Source of the DNA: an uncultured Eisenbergiella sp.
Lineage (GTDB): Bacteria; Bacillota; Clostridia; Lachnospirales; Lachnospiraceae
Direction: 5' to 3'
NCBI GenBank assembly: GCA_947598825.1
Contig: CANQFM010000005.1
Coordinates: 1 to 64,000 of the forward strand
Length of the DNA stretch: 64,000 bases
Below the pieces are notes generated by a model. The model had not been told where the DNA came from and did not search any database. It was given only the letters and a program-made list of their open reading frames with translations. A program made the translations under genes and the position numbers. The first letter of the stretch is position 1, and the number at the start of each line of letters is the position of its first letter. Below are positions 55,252 through 63,715 of the stretch, one piece after another.

Positions 55252-55890
55252 ATGCATGATGAAGTGAAGAAATGTGCTGAAAGAAATGATATAAAGGGGC
55301 TGCGGTACATATTTGTCGATGCTCTGGATGTAGATCCTACATTTGATAAATACAGAGAAGACTATGAATATTGCAAGCAGAAGACCGATATTTTTGATTC
55401 GCATCGGGAGATTTCGCCTTTGATTTCCAATAGAAGCCAATGGACGCTGCAATATTGGGAACAGCTCAAATTAGATTTGATGAAGAATTTTTCAGAAAAA
55501 AGATTTGAGCATATGATTTCAGTGGCGAGGGTGGTTTACGCTGAAAAGATATCCCGGCTGGAACAGGAACGGCAGAAGAAAGAACAGGAAGAAAGCAGAA
55601 AAAATGCAGTCGAACAAAAGAGAAGAAGTCCTGAACCAGTCGTGGATACCGTTCGGATGAAAGAAATGCAGGATCAGCGGATCGCTGAGGCACAAAAGAA
55701 GCTAGAGGAAGAGAATAAAAGAATTGAAGCGGAACAGGCTGAGCAGAGAGCAAGAATAGCGGCCGCGCAAAAGAATGATACGCGGTCAGATATACAGTAT
55801 GGGAGAAGTATGCAAAAAAAAGCGTTGGGGATTGTTCTGGTCGGGGTATTGCTGATAGCAATAATATTCATAATGGTGATACTGCATTAG
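55252..55890 (+). CDS. Tail-anchored coiled-coil protein
   Basis: The 212-aa protein has a small N-terminal domain (VKKCAERNDIKGLRYIFVDA), a long charged coiled coil (about 95-180, rich in Glu/Lys/Gln/Arg) and one C-terminal membrane helix (ALGIVLVGVLLIAIIFIMVIL) with nothing after it. This tail-anchored form would place the domain on the cytoplasmic face of the membrane. It lies 17 bp after dynamin B. It may be the membrane receptor or an effector for the dynamins; no family was recognised. Confidence 0.78.
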   Translation: MHDEVKKCAERNDIKGLRYIFVDALDVDPTFDKYREDYEYCKQKTDIFDSHREISPLISNRSQWTLQYWEQLKLDLMKNFSEKRFEHMISVARVVYAEKISRLEQERQKKEQEESRKNAVEQKRRSPEPVVDTVRMKEMQDQRIAEAQKKLEEENKRIEAEQAEQRARIAAAQKNDTRSDIQYGRSMQKKALGIVLVGVLLIAIIFIMVILH

Positions 55891-55934
55891 AACAATCCCT
55901 TGAAAAAACGATTCCGAGGCAAGAAAAAAGACTT

Positions 55935-56300
55935 TTGAAAAGCGCTGCATACGAAACGATAGTGTGGACAGACGAAATAAAGATAGAACGTTCAGTTGAC
56001 GGAAATTGGATATGGTGTACATTTTATATGAAAGAAAAAAGGGAATATCTGTATGAAAAGATACAGGACCAGAGAAGAATCGTGCAAATAGAAAATCACA
56101 GAGAAAGATGGAAATTGTGTCCAACAACCAAAACTTTCAATTATTTTGTTAAGCTGCAATTAGATGCAAACAATAAATATACCGGTTATTGTAAGGTGAT
56201 AGAAAAAAGGCTAGCAGATGTCAAGGGGATTCCTTTTCTTGGCACAAAAATTGAAGGCAATGACTGGAAGTATTACGGAAGGAGAAAAATGCAGACATGA
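55935..56300 (+). CDS. Hypothetical protein, 121 aa, coupled to the HerA-like gene
   Basis: The protein (ETIVWTDEIKIERSVDGNWI, then FVKLQLDANNKYTGYCKVIE) is soluble and beta-rich in appearance, without a known domain. The start is TTG at 55935 with only a distant GAGG, and the frame is open upstream, so the true start is uncertain. Its stop overlaps the ATG of the HerA-like gene (ATGA), which supports it being translated. Confidence 0.6.
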   Translation: MKSAAYETIVWTDEIKIERSVDGNWIWCTFYMKEKREYLYEKIQDQRRIVQIENHRERWKLCPTTKTFNYFVKLQLDANNKYTGYCKVIEKRLADVKGIPFLGTKIEGNDWKYYGRRKMQT

Positions 56301-59300
56301 GATTTGCAGATATGGAGAAAGCGGAAGCGATCAATCCGGGAAATGCTGCAATAACGCCTTCGCGGTTCCAGACAAAGCTGGATGACCGGCCGTATGCAGA
56401 GCCAGATCCAAAAAGTATGAGTCTTAATGTGTTGGAGGATAATCTGGGAAATTGTCTGAACATTATAGAAGATGAAGTAATGAAAGGATATGTAACGAGA
56501 TTAAACCAGCTGCCGATCGTTCAGCCGGAGGCTGTGATTGGTCAGAAACTGGGAGACATTCATTTCTTCAGGATTTCGGAGCTGGTTTATCAGGAAGATG
56601 AATTTTCTGCCGATAAGCTTGCCATGGTATTTCATACGCTGTCAAATAAACCCTGTACACTGGTATTGATGTTGAGAAGTGATGGGGAAAAGACAGATTT
56701 TTATCTTGGTGCAAGGCCAAACGGTTCAAATTCAGCCGGAACACTATTTCAAATGTTGAAACAAAGCTTATTGGGATTCTTCCCGGGCAGCCGGATATCA
56801 GAGTATTATGATGAGGATATGAGGAAGGATCTTGTGTCCGCTAAAGTTGGCTGCATATCGAGTGTGACGTGCATTGCTGATTATAAGCAAAATGAGAAAT
56901 GGATATCTGATAAGGAATTCATACAAGGGCTTGAAAAGTTTGTCTATACGATGGGAGGAAAGAGTTATACAGCGATCCTGATAGCGGACAGTGTTGAAAA
57001 TAATGAGTTGCTATGGCGGAAGCATGAATATGAACAGATTTATACACAAATCTCTCCTTTTGCAAATATGCAGATGAACTTTTCTGTTTCCGACGGAGGA
57101 AGCCTGGCCGTTGGAAACAGTGAAGGTTCGACAAGAAGTATTGCGCATACGGATACGAAAGGAATTTCAGCATCAAAGACGGAGGGATCAACGTATTCGA
57201 CGGGGACGAATGAGACAACAGGAAGTTCTGATACGCTTACGGATACGCATACGGAATCAAATTCTGTATCAAACGGAAAAACACATACAAAAGGAACGAC
57301 AGACGGGACCAGCAGAACGGTTACAAATGGATTTAATGTGGGGATGTATGCAGGCGGGGCGGGTGGTGGAGTATCGGCCGGAATATCTGCAGGATATAGT
57401 CATTCGGTCTCGAAAGGGACCAGCCATACGGATTCTGTGTCAGATTCCATTACTAAAACGTTGACCCATGGATTCAGTAATTCAAGTGGAACAAGCCATA
57501 GCAACAGTAAATCATCTGGAAAAACGGAAGGGAGAAGTATTTCAGCAAGCAAAGGGGTAGTTGCCAGTGAAAATACGTCGGATTCGATCAGTGATGCCTT
57601 TAATTTAGTTAATACAATGACCTTGACAGATTCTTTCGGAACTTCGAGAAGCATTGCTCTAAATTCTCGTAATATGACATTGGGCCTGGCCTTGGAGCGG
57701 ATCGAGAAACATCTGGAGCGGATTGAAGAATGCGAAAGCTTTGGTATGTGGAATTTTGCGGCATATTTTCTTGGGGAAACTGCAGCTGAGACGGAGACGG
57801 CGGCCAATATTTACAAATCAGTTATGGCAGGAACAGACAGCGGTATAGAGCGCAGCGCCATCAATTCATGGGTGGATGAAGAGGCTGTGAAGAGTCTTTT
57901 GAAATATATTCAAAGTTTTGTACACCCCCGGTTTGTATACAAAGGCTTCAGTTATGAAGAAGATCGATATGTTGCGGTGGATCCTTCCGCTTTGGTCAGT
58001 ACGAACGAACTGGCGATTCATATGGGAATGCCGCGGCATTCCGTCAGGGGGCTTCCCGTCGTGGAGCATGCGCAATTTGCGCAGGAAGTGATCGTCAGGC
58101 AGGAAAACAAAGCCGGGAAAATTAGATTGGGGAATATCTATAATCTTGGCCAGAAGACAAGTGCGGATTTGGAACTGGATGTGGAAAGCCTGACGATGCA
58201 TACTTTTGTAACAGGTTCCACAGGATCGGGGAAATCCAACACGATATATAAACTTCTCAGTGAACTGCGGAAAAAGGATGTAGCTTTTCTGGTGATTGAG
58301 CCGGCAAAAGGGGAGTATAAGAGTGCTTTTGGGTCAGACCCGGATGTACAAATATACGGAACCAATCCCAATTTGAAAGAGGCTCAAATGCTTAGGATCA
58401 ATCCTTTTCGGTTCCCGGCACATATTCATGTTCTGGAGCATTTGGACCGGTTAATTGAGATATTTAATGTTTGTTGGCCGATGTACGCAGCCATGCCAGC
58501 TATTTTAAAGGATTCCGTGGAAAGGGCTTATGTAGAATGTGGGTGGGATCTCGAATTATCTGAGAACAGATATGATAGTAGGTTGTTTCCGAATTTCAGA
58601 GATGTTGTGAAACAGATCAGACTGGTACTTAAAGAAAGTGATTATTCTAATGATAATAAAGGAGATTACACAGGTTCCCTTGTCACAAGGCTCAGGTCGT
58701 TGACGAATGGAATCAATGGTTTGATCTTTACGACAGATGATGTTGAGGATAGCCGGTTGTTTGATGAAAATTCGATCGTCGATCTCAGTCGTGTGGGTTC
58801 CGCAGAAACAAAGTCGTTAATCATGGGCTTTCTTGTTCTTAAACTACAGGAATACCGCATGGAGCAAAGAAGCGTCGGAGCCGGTATCAATGAACGGCTC
58901 CGTCATGTGACGGTATTGGAAGAGGCCCATAATCTGCTAAAGAGGGTGACAGCCGGGCAGGGCGGTGAAGGCGCAAATATGCTTGGGAAATCTGTTGAGA
59001 TGCTTGCCAATTCCATTGCTGAAATGAGGACATATGGAGAAGGATTTATAATTGCAGATCAGTCTCCTGGGCTGCTCGACATGTCTGCCATTAGGAATAC
59101 AAATACCAAAATCATTTTACGCCTGCCTGACATCGGTGACAGAGAATTGGTTGGAAAAGCGGCAGGACTGAATGATAAACAAATTACCGAGCTCACGAAA
59201 CTTGAAAAAGGTGTTGCTGCCGTTTCTCAAAGTGACTGGCTTGAACCGGTGCTTTGTCAGGTTGACAGGTTCGATGAATCAGAACTATTTTTTTTGCCGG

Positions 59301-59767
59301 GCCAGAAGGACAGGGTATTTTTAAATGGTATAGATAATCTGGAAGTGTCAAAGTCTTTACTGGAATGCATCATGAACAAAGGAATCTATCGTAAGGGAGA
59401 CAAAGCGGATTTACTTAAATTAAAGGATGCTGTTTTGAAATCCAAATTGGATTCGTCTGTTAAATGTGATTTTTTTAAATATTTAAATTCGGACACAAAC
59501 ATTGCGGTGAGTTCCCTGAGAAAACTTATTTATGATTTTCTGAAAGCGGAAAATGCGATAGATGCTTCAAGGCATTGCCGGGATATTGTTTCATGGGTGC
59601 ATTCTGTGGCAGAGAAGCTCGAACCTGACATCACACTTTATCCGAGTGAGCGGATCGATCTTATTATGGCGCTCTTGATTAATGAGAAAGCGCTGCAGGA
59701 TGAATCCTATAACGATATACTCAATAGATTTACCGAGGTTTACGAGATGAAGGGAGGCGTGTATTAA
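56297..59767 (+). CDS. HerA/FtsK-like P-loop ATPase with Ser/Thr/Gly-rich insert, 1156 aa
   Basis: The C-terminal half is a hexameric HerA/VirB4-type ATPase: Walker A GSTGSGKSNT (640-649), Walker B VTVLEEAHN (about 871-879), and the family motifs VIEPAKGEYKSAF and IIADQSPGLL. The N-terminal part (1-260) is of unknown fold. Between lies a low-complexity Ser/Thr/Gly/Asn-rich region (about 263-435, including NVGMYAGGAGGGVSAGISAG). HerA ATPases move DNA or protein substrates; the insert is unusual. The next gene encodes an HNH toxin, so this may be its export or loading motor, or a DNA-translocating effector; both are inference. Confidence 0.88.
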   Translation: MRFADMEKAEAINPGNAAITPSRFQTKLDDRPYAEPDPKSMSLNVLEDNLGNCLNIIEDEVMKGYVTRLNQLPIVQPEAVIGQKLGDIHFFRISELVYQEDEFSADKLAMVFHTLSNKPCTLVLMLRSDGEKTDFYLGARPNGSNSAGTLFQMLKQSLLGFFPGSRISEYYDEDMRKDLVSAKVGCISSVTCIADYKQNEKWISDKEFIQGLEKFVYTMGGKSYTAILIADSVENNELLWRKHEYEQIYTQISPFANMQMNFSVSDGGSLAVGNSEGSTRSIAHTDTKGISASKTEGSTYSTGTNETTGSSDTLTDTHTESNSVSNGKTHTKGTTDGTSRTVTNGFNVGMYAGGAGGGVSAGISAGYSHSVSKGTSHTDSVSDSITKTLTHGFSNSSGTSHSNSKSSGKTEGRSISASKGVVASENTSDSISDAFNLVNTMTLTDSFGTSRSIALNSRNMTLGLALERIEKHLERIEECESFGMWNFAAYFLGETAAETETAANIYKSVMAGTDSGIERSAINSWVDEEAVKSLLKYIQSFVHPRFVYKGFSYEEDRYVAVDPSALVSTNELAIHMGMPRHSVRGLPVVEHAQFAQEVIVRQENKAGKIRLGNIYNLGQKTSADLELDVESLTMHTFVTGSTGSGKSNTIYKLLSELRKKDVAFLVIEPAKGEYKSAFGSDPDVQIYGTNPNLKEAQMLRINPFRFPAHIHVLEHLDRLIEIFNVCWPMYAAMPAILKDSVERAYVECGWDLELSENRYDSRLFPNFRDVVKQIRLVLKESDYSNDNKGDYTGSLVTRLRSLTNGINGLIFTTDDVEDSRLFDENSIVDLSRVGSAETKSLIMGFLVLKLQEYRMEQRSVGAGINERLRHVTVLEEAHNLLKRVTAGQGGEGANMLGKSVEMLANSIAEMRTYGEGFIIADQSPGLLDMSAIRNTNTKIILRLPDIGDRELVGKAAGLNDKQITELTKLEKGVAAVSQSDWLEPVLCQVDRFDESELFFLPGQKDRVFLNGIDNLEVSKSLLECIMNKGIYRKGDKADLLKLKDAVLKSKLDSSVKCDFFKYLNSDTNIAVSSLRKLIYDFLKAENAIDASRHCRDIVSWVHSVAEKLEPDITLYPSERIDLIMALLINEKALQDESYNDILNRFTEVYEMKGGVY

Positions 59768-60390
59768 TGCCCGAAAACTTTTCAAAAAATGAGATTAAGG
59801 AAATATCCAGTCCGGAGGTAGAGAACTATAGGGAAATTAAACCGGAAGGGGATATGACGCTTGAAAAAGCACGGGATTTTTGGGATAATATTTTCAAAGA
59901 TGCCACAGTAGAAGATGAAACGATACAAGAGTCTTCAAAAACAGATGGAAAGGAAAAGCTGGAGAGTGAGCTGAAAGAGGTGGTGGAAGATTATGTTCAG
60001 GATTTAAAGGATAAATCTGATTGTCCTGAAACAGTTCCAGACTCCCCATTTGAAGTTGATGATCTGGAAAGAATCTCCCCGGAAGAGAATGCAAAAATGC
60101 GGGAAGAGTTTTATGATGTAAAAGATCAGTTGAAGAAAGAGTGGGAACAGATCAACGAAAGGTCATGGCCCAAATATGAAGAGGATGTTTATTCGTCCAA
60201 CGGAAAGCTCATAAGGGAAAAGGGAAGCGATTATGATGCGCATCATATACAACCGCTGGGAATGGGCGGCAAAAATGAGGCATCCAATATCACGCCGCTG
60301 CATGCAGAAGAACATTATGACAAACAGGGTATTCATGCACCGGACAGCCCATATTCAAGAATGAATCAGATATTAGGAGGAATGGATTGA
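59767..60390 (+). CDS. HNH-nuclease toxin-like protein
   Basis: The 207-aa protein has an acidic, disordered-looking N-terminus (with TLEKARDFWDNIF, about 31-43) and a C-terminal HNH-type nuclease domain: SDYDAHHIQPLGMGGKNEAS then NITPLHAEEHYDKQGIH, with the metal-binding His residues in place. This domain type is common at the C-terminus of polymorphic toxins that cut DNA or RNA. It overlaps the HerA-like gene by one base, and its stop overlaps the start of the SUKH-like immunity gene. No signal peptide is present. Confidence 0.87.
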   Translation: MPENFSKNEIKEISSPEVENYREIKPEGDMTLEKARDFWDNIFKDATVEDETIQESSKTDGKEKLESELKEVVEDYVQDLKDKSDCPETVPDSPFEVDDLERISPEENAKMREEFYDVKDQLKKEWEQINERSWPKYEEDVYSSNGKLIREKGSDYDAHHIQPLGMGGKNEASNITPLHAEEHYDKQGIHAPDSPYSRMNQILGGMD

Positions 60391-60749
60391 TGATGCCAGA
60401 AAAATATTTTGAGATGATCATGAATGAAAATGTGGATAATGAAAAAGTTCAGAAAATGGAAGGTTTATATGGCACAGCCTTACCTGTGATTATTCAGAAG
60501 CTTATATCATACGCTGCGGAAACTGTTTTCCTGAGCAATGGTGTGAGGATATTGTCGTATGATGAGATCATCGATGCTGGAAAGGACCTTCATGTGGATT
60601 TTATAGGAAAGAAAATACTGCCAGTTGCCGATTGCGGAGAAAATGATTTTATTGTATATCATTTGGTTGCCGGAATCTGGTCAAAATATAATATTATCGA
60701 TGAAGTGGCATTTTCAAAGAAAAGCGACCTGATGGAGTTGCTGAAATAG
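60390..60749 (+). CDS. SUKH (SMI1/KNR4)-family immunity protein
   Basis: The 119-aa protein has the SUKH fold pattern: VRILSYDEIIDAG in the first half, the G-N-D-F motif ADCGENDFIVYHLVAGIWSK, then YNIIDEVAFSKKSDLMELL. SUKH proteins neutralise nuclease toxins of polymorphic toxin systems by direct binding, which fits the HNH gene immediately upstream. The ATG at 60390 (overlapping the toxin stop) or 60393 is the start; AGGAGG is upstream. Confidence 0.85.
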   Translation: MMPEKYFEMIMNENVDNEKVQKMEGLYGTALPVIIQKLISYAAETVFLSNGVRILSYDEIIDAGKDLHVDFIGKKILPVADCGENDFIVYHLVAGIWSKYNIIDEVAFSKKSDLMELLK

Positions 60750-60896
60750 TTCGCAGAATGTTTGTATTGTGTTTATGAAAGCGGACAGGCTGATAGTTCG
60801 AGGGAATTCGTTAGTAATGACAGTTCCTCAGAGAAATATTTTTTCGGACGGTTTGAAGAAAAGAACAGGAAAATAGCTGAAAAGTATCAATTATAA
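60750..60896 (+). pseudogene. In-frame 48-codon remnant after the immunity gene
   Basis: Directly after the SUKH TAG stop the same frame stays open for 48 codons (AECLYCVYESGQADSSREFV, ending GRFEEKNRKIAEKYQL) before TAA. There is no start codon or ribosome binding site. It may be the tail of a lost gene such as another immunity protein; chance openness cannot be excluded. Confidence 0.3.
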
Positions 60897-60911
60897 ATGA
60901 TACCTATGAAC

Positions 60912-60944
60912 CCGTGCGGCAGGCCAATCTACCGCACGGATTTT
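60912..60944 (+). terminator. Terminator at the end of the island
   Basis: CCGTGCGG (60912-60919) and CCGCACGG (60932-60939) form an 8-bp stem followed by ATTTTAT. This G+C-rich stem marks the return to host-like composition. Confidence 0.75.
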
Positions 60945-60960
60945 ATGATCTGGGGCGCCC

Positions 60961-61485
60961 TCACCCCAGCTTTTCCGGCTCCGGATAGTCGACGCCGAAG
61001 GTTTCCACCGTTATGGACTGTATCCGCTGCGGGAAGCGGGGCCTGTCGTTCCAGTCAGTGGACGTTTCCGCGATGGCGTCCACAACGTCCATGCCGTCCG
61101 TCACCTTGCCGAAGGCCGCATACTGGCCGTCTAAGTGGGGCGCATCCTTATGCATGATGAAAAACTGGCTTCCGGCGGAATCGGGATCCATGGCACGGGC
61201 CATGGAGAGGACCCCTGCGGTGTGCTTTAGATCGTTTTGGAAGCCGTTGGCGGCAAATTCCCCTTTGATGCTGTAGCCGGGGCCGCCGCAGCCGTTCCCT
61301 TCGGGATCGCCGCCCTGGATCATGAAACCGCTGATCACGCGATGGAAGATCAGGCCGTCATAAAATTTCTTCTGAATGAGGCTGATAAAATTGCGCACCG
61401 ATTCCGGCGCGGTTTCGGGATAGAGTTCCGCCCGGATGACGCCGCCGTCTTCCATAGTAATGGTAACAATAGGATTTTGTGCCAT
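60961..61485 (-). CDS. Cyclophilin-type peptidyl-prolyl cis-trans isomerase
   Basis: The 174-aa protein begins MAQNPIVTITMEDGGVIRAE and has the cyclophilin core FHRVISGFMIQGGDPEGNGCGGPG, then SMARAMDPDSAGSQFFIMH and AAFGKVTDGMDVVDAI. It catalyses proline isomerisation in the cytoplasm; there is no signal peptide. The track's start (61617) is further out; ATG 61485 follows AGGAAAGGAAG. It is divergent from the GNAT gene. Confidence 0.95.
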   Translation of the reverse strand: MAQNPIVTITMEDGGVIRAELYPETAPESVRNFISLIQKKFYDGLIFHRVISGFMIQGGDPEGNGCGGPGYSIKGEFAANGFQNDLKHTAGVLSMARAMDPDSAGSQFFIMHKDAPHLDGQYAAFGKVTDGMDVVDAIAETSTDWNDRPRFPQRIQSITVETFGVDYPEPEKLG

Positions 61486-61670
61486 AAAATCTTCCTTTCC
61501 TGTAAAAAATGTATTAAGATGACAGAGGGGCCGCCCTGTTTTACAAGGGCGCTTTCCGTTTATGACTATTGTATAGGAAAAAAGCTCCGCCGTAAAGATA
61601 AAAAAAGCGATCCGCAAAAACGGAAACGGTCCGCGAAAGGGGCAGGCGGTTCTTTTGAAAGGGGAAGATC

Positions 61671-62513
61671 ATGAAAAAGGCCGTCGCACCAGATGCCGGG
61701 CAGGGAAGAAAGGGAACCGTGTGGCTCACCGATGAGCCGGACACGGCGCTTTTTTTGCACGGAAAGGGCGAATGCGTTCTTTTCCTGGAGACGCGGGAAA
61801 ATGCGGATATCTGGCTGCCGGGGATCCAATGGCGCGCCCAGGTGCCGGAAGGGGCCGGAGGGCCAGAGTCCTGGGAGGAATGGCTTTCTTTGGATTTTCT
61901 GAAGCAAGTCTGGCAGCGCTTCGCCGGTATTCCCTGGAGGATCTGGGAAAGCGACAGGCTCCTTTTGCGGGAAATGACGGAAACAGATGCAGAGGCGATC
62001 CTGCGTCTGTGGGAGGACAGGGAGATCGCCCGTTTTATGGAAGAACTGCCTCGGGAGAAAGGATCGCTGCAGGAGAAGATCCGGGATCACATCCGGTATA
62101 TGTACGGTTTTTTCGGGTTCGGGATCTGGATCGTGGAACGAAAAGCGGATCCGGGAGACAAACAAAGCGGACAGGGCGCAGCGCGGATGCCCAGGGAAGA
62201 GGGCCCTGTGATCGGGCTGGCGGGAATGCAGCTCAGGGATGGGTATGAGGAGCCGGAACTGGGATTTTGTATCGCGGGGCCTTACAGGCGCAGCGGATAT
62301 GCGACAGAGGCCTGCAGAGCAGTCCTTGAATACGGATTTGAAGAACTGGAACTGTCGTCGGTTCGCGCCGTGGTACATCGGGATAACAGCATTTCGCTGC
62401 GGCTCTGTGAAAAACTCGGCTTTCGGGAGGATCGGCAAAGGCCCCTGGCAGATGGGGCGCTGGTGAACATGAGAATGGAAAAAAACCAGGCTGTCCCGGA
62501 TTTGGCGGGATAG
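61671..62513 (+). CDS. GNAT-family N-acetyltransferase (RimJ/RimL type)
   Basis: The 280-aa protein has an N-terminal region of about 90 residues without a known motif and a RimJ/L-type GNAT domain: ESDRLLLREMTETDAEAILR, the acetyl-CoA-binding GPYRRSGYATEACRAVLEYG, and RDNSISLRLCEKLGF. Such enzymes acetylate ribosomal proteins, antibiotics or other amines; the substrate is unknown. A loop with KADPGDKQSGQGAARMPREE is longer than usual. The ATG follows AAAGGGGAAG. Confidence 0.9.
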   Translation: MKKAVAPDAGQGRKGTVWLTDEPDTALFLHGKGECVLFLETRENADIWLPGIQWRAQVPEGAGGPESWEEWLSLDFLKQVWQRFAGIPWRIWESDRLLLREMTETDAEAILRLWEDREIARFMEELPREKGSLQEKIRDHIRYMYGFFGFGIWIVERKADPGDKQSGQGAARMPREEGPVIGLAGMQLRDGYEEPELGFCIAGPYRRSGYATEACRAVLEYGFEELELSSVRAVVHRDNSISLRLCEKLGFREDRQRPLADGALVNMRMEKNQAVPDLAG

Positions 62514-62526
62514 CCTGGCGAGTGGA

Positions 62527-62548
62527 TGCGCCTGACGGCGCATTTTTT
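62527..62548 (+). terminator. Terminator after the GNAT gene
   Basis: TGCGCC-TGAC-GGCGCA followed by TTTTTT. Confidence 0.85.
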
Positions 62549-62572
62549 CTGATTTCGGGTTAAGAAGGCAGA

Positions 62573-63589
62573 TCAGCCCTTCATCCTGCGGATGGCCTCT
62601 TCCTGCACTTCGATCACCCGGTCACACCAGGCGTCGAACTCAGGGTCTTCGATCTGACATTCGGGATGGGAGAGGACATAGTCCACCGCGTCCTTTACGC
62701 CCTGATCGAAGCGGATCGTAGCGGTAAATCCCGGTACCAGGCGTTTGAGCTTGCTGTTGTCGAAGACGACGCTGTGGGTCTTGTCCCCCAAAAGCCCGTC
62801 GCCCGCGTCGTAGTAATCCACGGCCGCGAGGAAAGAGGAAGTGACATAATAGGGCCGCAGGGTGACGCCCAGGGCCCGGGCAAGCGCCTGATAGATCTGG
62901 TTCCATGTCAGAGTCTCGTCGCTGGTGATCTGGACCGCTTCGCCGATGGCATGGATGTTGCCCATCAGACCGACAAAGGCTTTGGCGAAGTCGCGGCTGT
63001 CTGTCATCGTCCAGAGGGAACTGCCGTCGCCGTGGATCAGGACCGGTTTGCCCTCCAGCATCCGCTTGATGACCTGATAGCTGCCCTTTTTGCCCTGCAG
63101 CCCCACCGGTACGCTGCGCTCGCAGTAAGTATGGCTGGGCCGGACGATGGTGACAGGAAAGCCTTCCTCGCGGTACAGCTTCATCAGATAGTCTTCTCCG
63201 GCGATCTTATTGCGGGAATATTCCCAGTAGGGATTGGCCAGGGGCGTGCCTTCGGTGATCCGGTAATCGGAAAACGGCTTCTGGTAAGCGGAAGCGGAAC
63301 TGATATAGATAAACTGTTTTGTTTTTCCGCGAAAAAGCCGATAATCCCGTTCCAACTGGGCGGGAACAAAGGCGATAAAGTCGGCGACCACATCGAAGGT
63401 CTGGCCCTCTAGCTGCGCGGCGACATAGGACTCGTCATTGATATCCGCCAGGACGATATGGGCGCCCTCCGGCAGCTCATCGTTGCGGCTGCCCCGGTTG
63501 ATGAGCCATAGTTCGTGCCCCTCCTGCAGCAGTTTTTTGGAGATGGCGGTGCTGATAGTGCCGGTTCCCCCAATGAACAACGCTTTCAT
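62573..63589 (-). CDS. NAD-dependent epimerase/dehydratase family protein (SDR)
   Basis: The 338-aa protein starts with a Rossmann fold MKALFIGGTGTISTAISKKL (GxxGxxG-like), has the SDR active-site YSRNK (YxxxK) and an upstream IYISSASAYQKP. Extended/atypical SDRs of this type act on nucleotide sugars or related substrates; this one cannot be assigned further. It stands alone on the minus strand, with the bioY gene upstream on the same strand after about 125 bp of gene-free sequence. Confidence 0.88.
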   Translation of the reverse strand: MKALFIGGTGTISTAISKKLLQEGHELWLINRGSRNDELPEGAHIVLADINDESYVAAQLEGQTFDVVADFIAFVPAQLERDYRLFRGKTKQFIYISSASAYQKPFSDYRITEGTPLANPYWEYSRNKIAGEDYLMKLYREEGFPVTIVRPSHTYCERSVPVGLQGKKGSYQVIKRMLEGKPVLIHGDGSSLWTMTDSRDFAKAFVGLMGNIHAIGEAVQITSDETLTWNQIYQALARALGVTLRPYYVTSSFLAAVDYYDAGDGLLGDKTHSVVFDNSKLKRLVPGFTATIRFDQGVKDAVDYVLSHPECQIEDPEFDAWCDRVIEVQEEAIRRMKG

Positions 63590-63715
63590 AATAATACCCC
63601 CTTATACATTTTTTTTCAGTATAGAACCAAACGGGAGTTCCTGTCAATCGCGCGGGGAGAGAAAGGGAAACCGAAGCGGGGAGAAAAGGGGAAACCAAAG
63701 CGACGATGACCGGGC

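Noticed and set aside
56297-59767. Conjugation or type IV secretion ATPase
   Set aside because: No relaxase, VirB-type or pilus genes are in the window; only the ATPase domain is shared.
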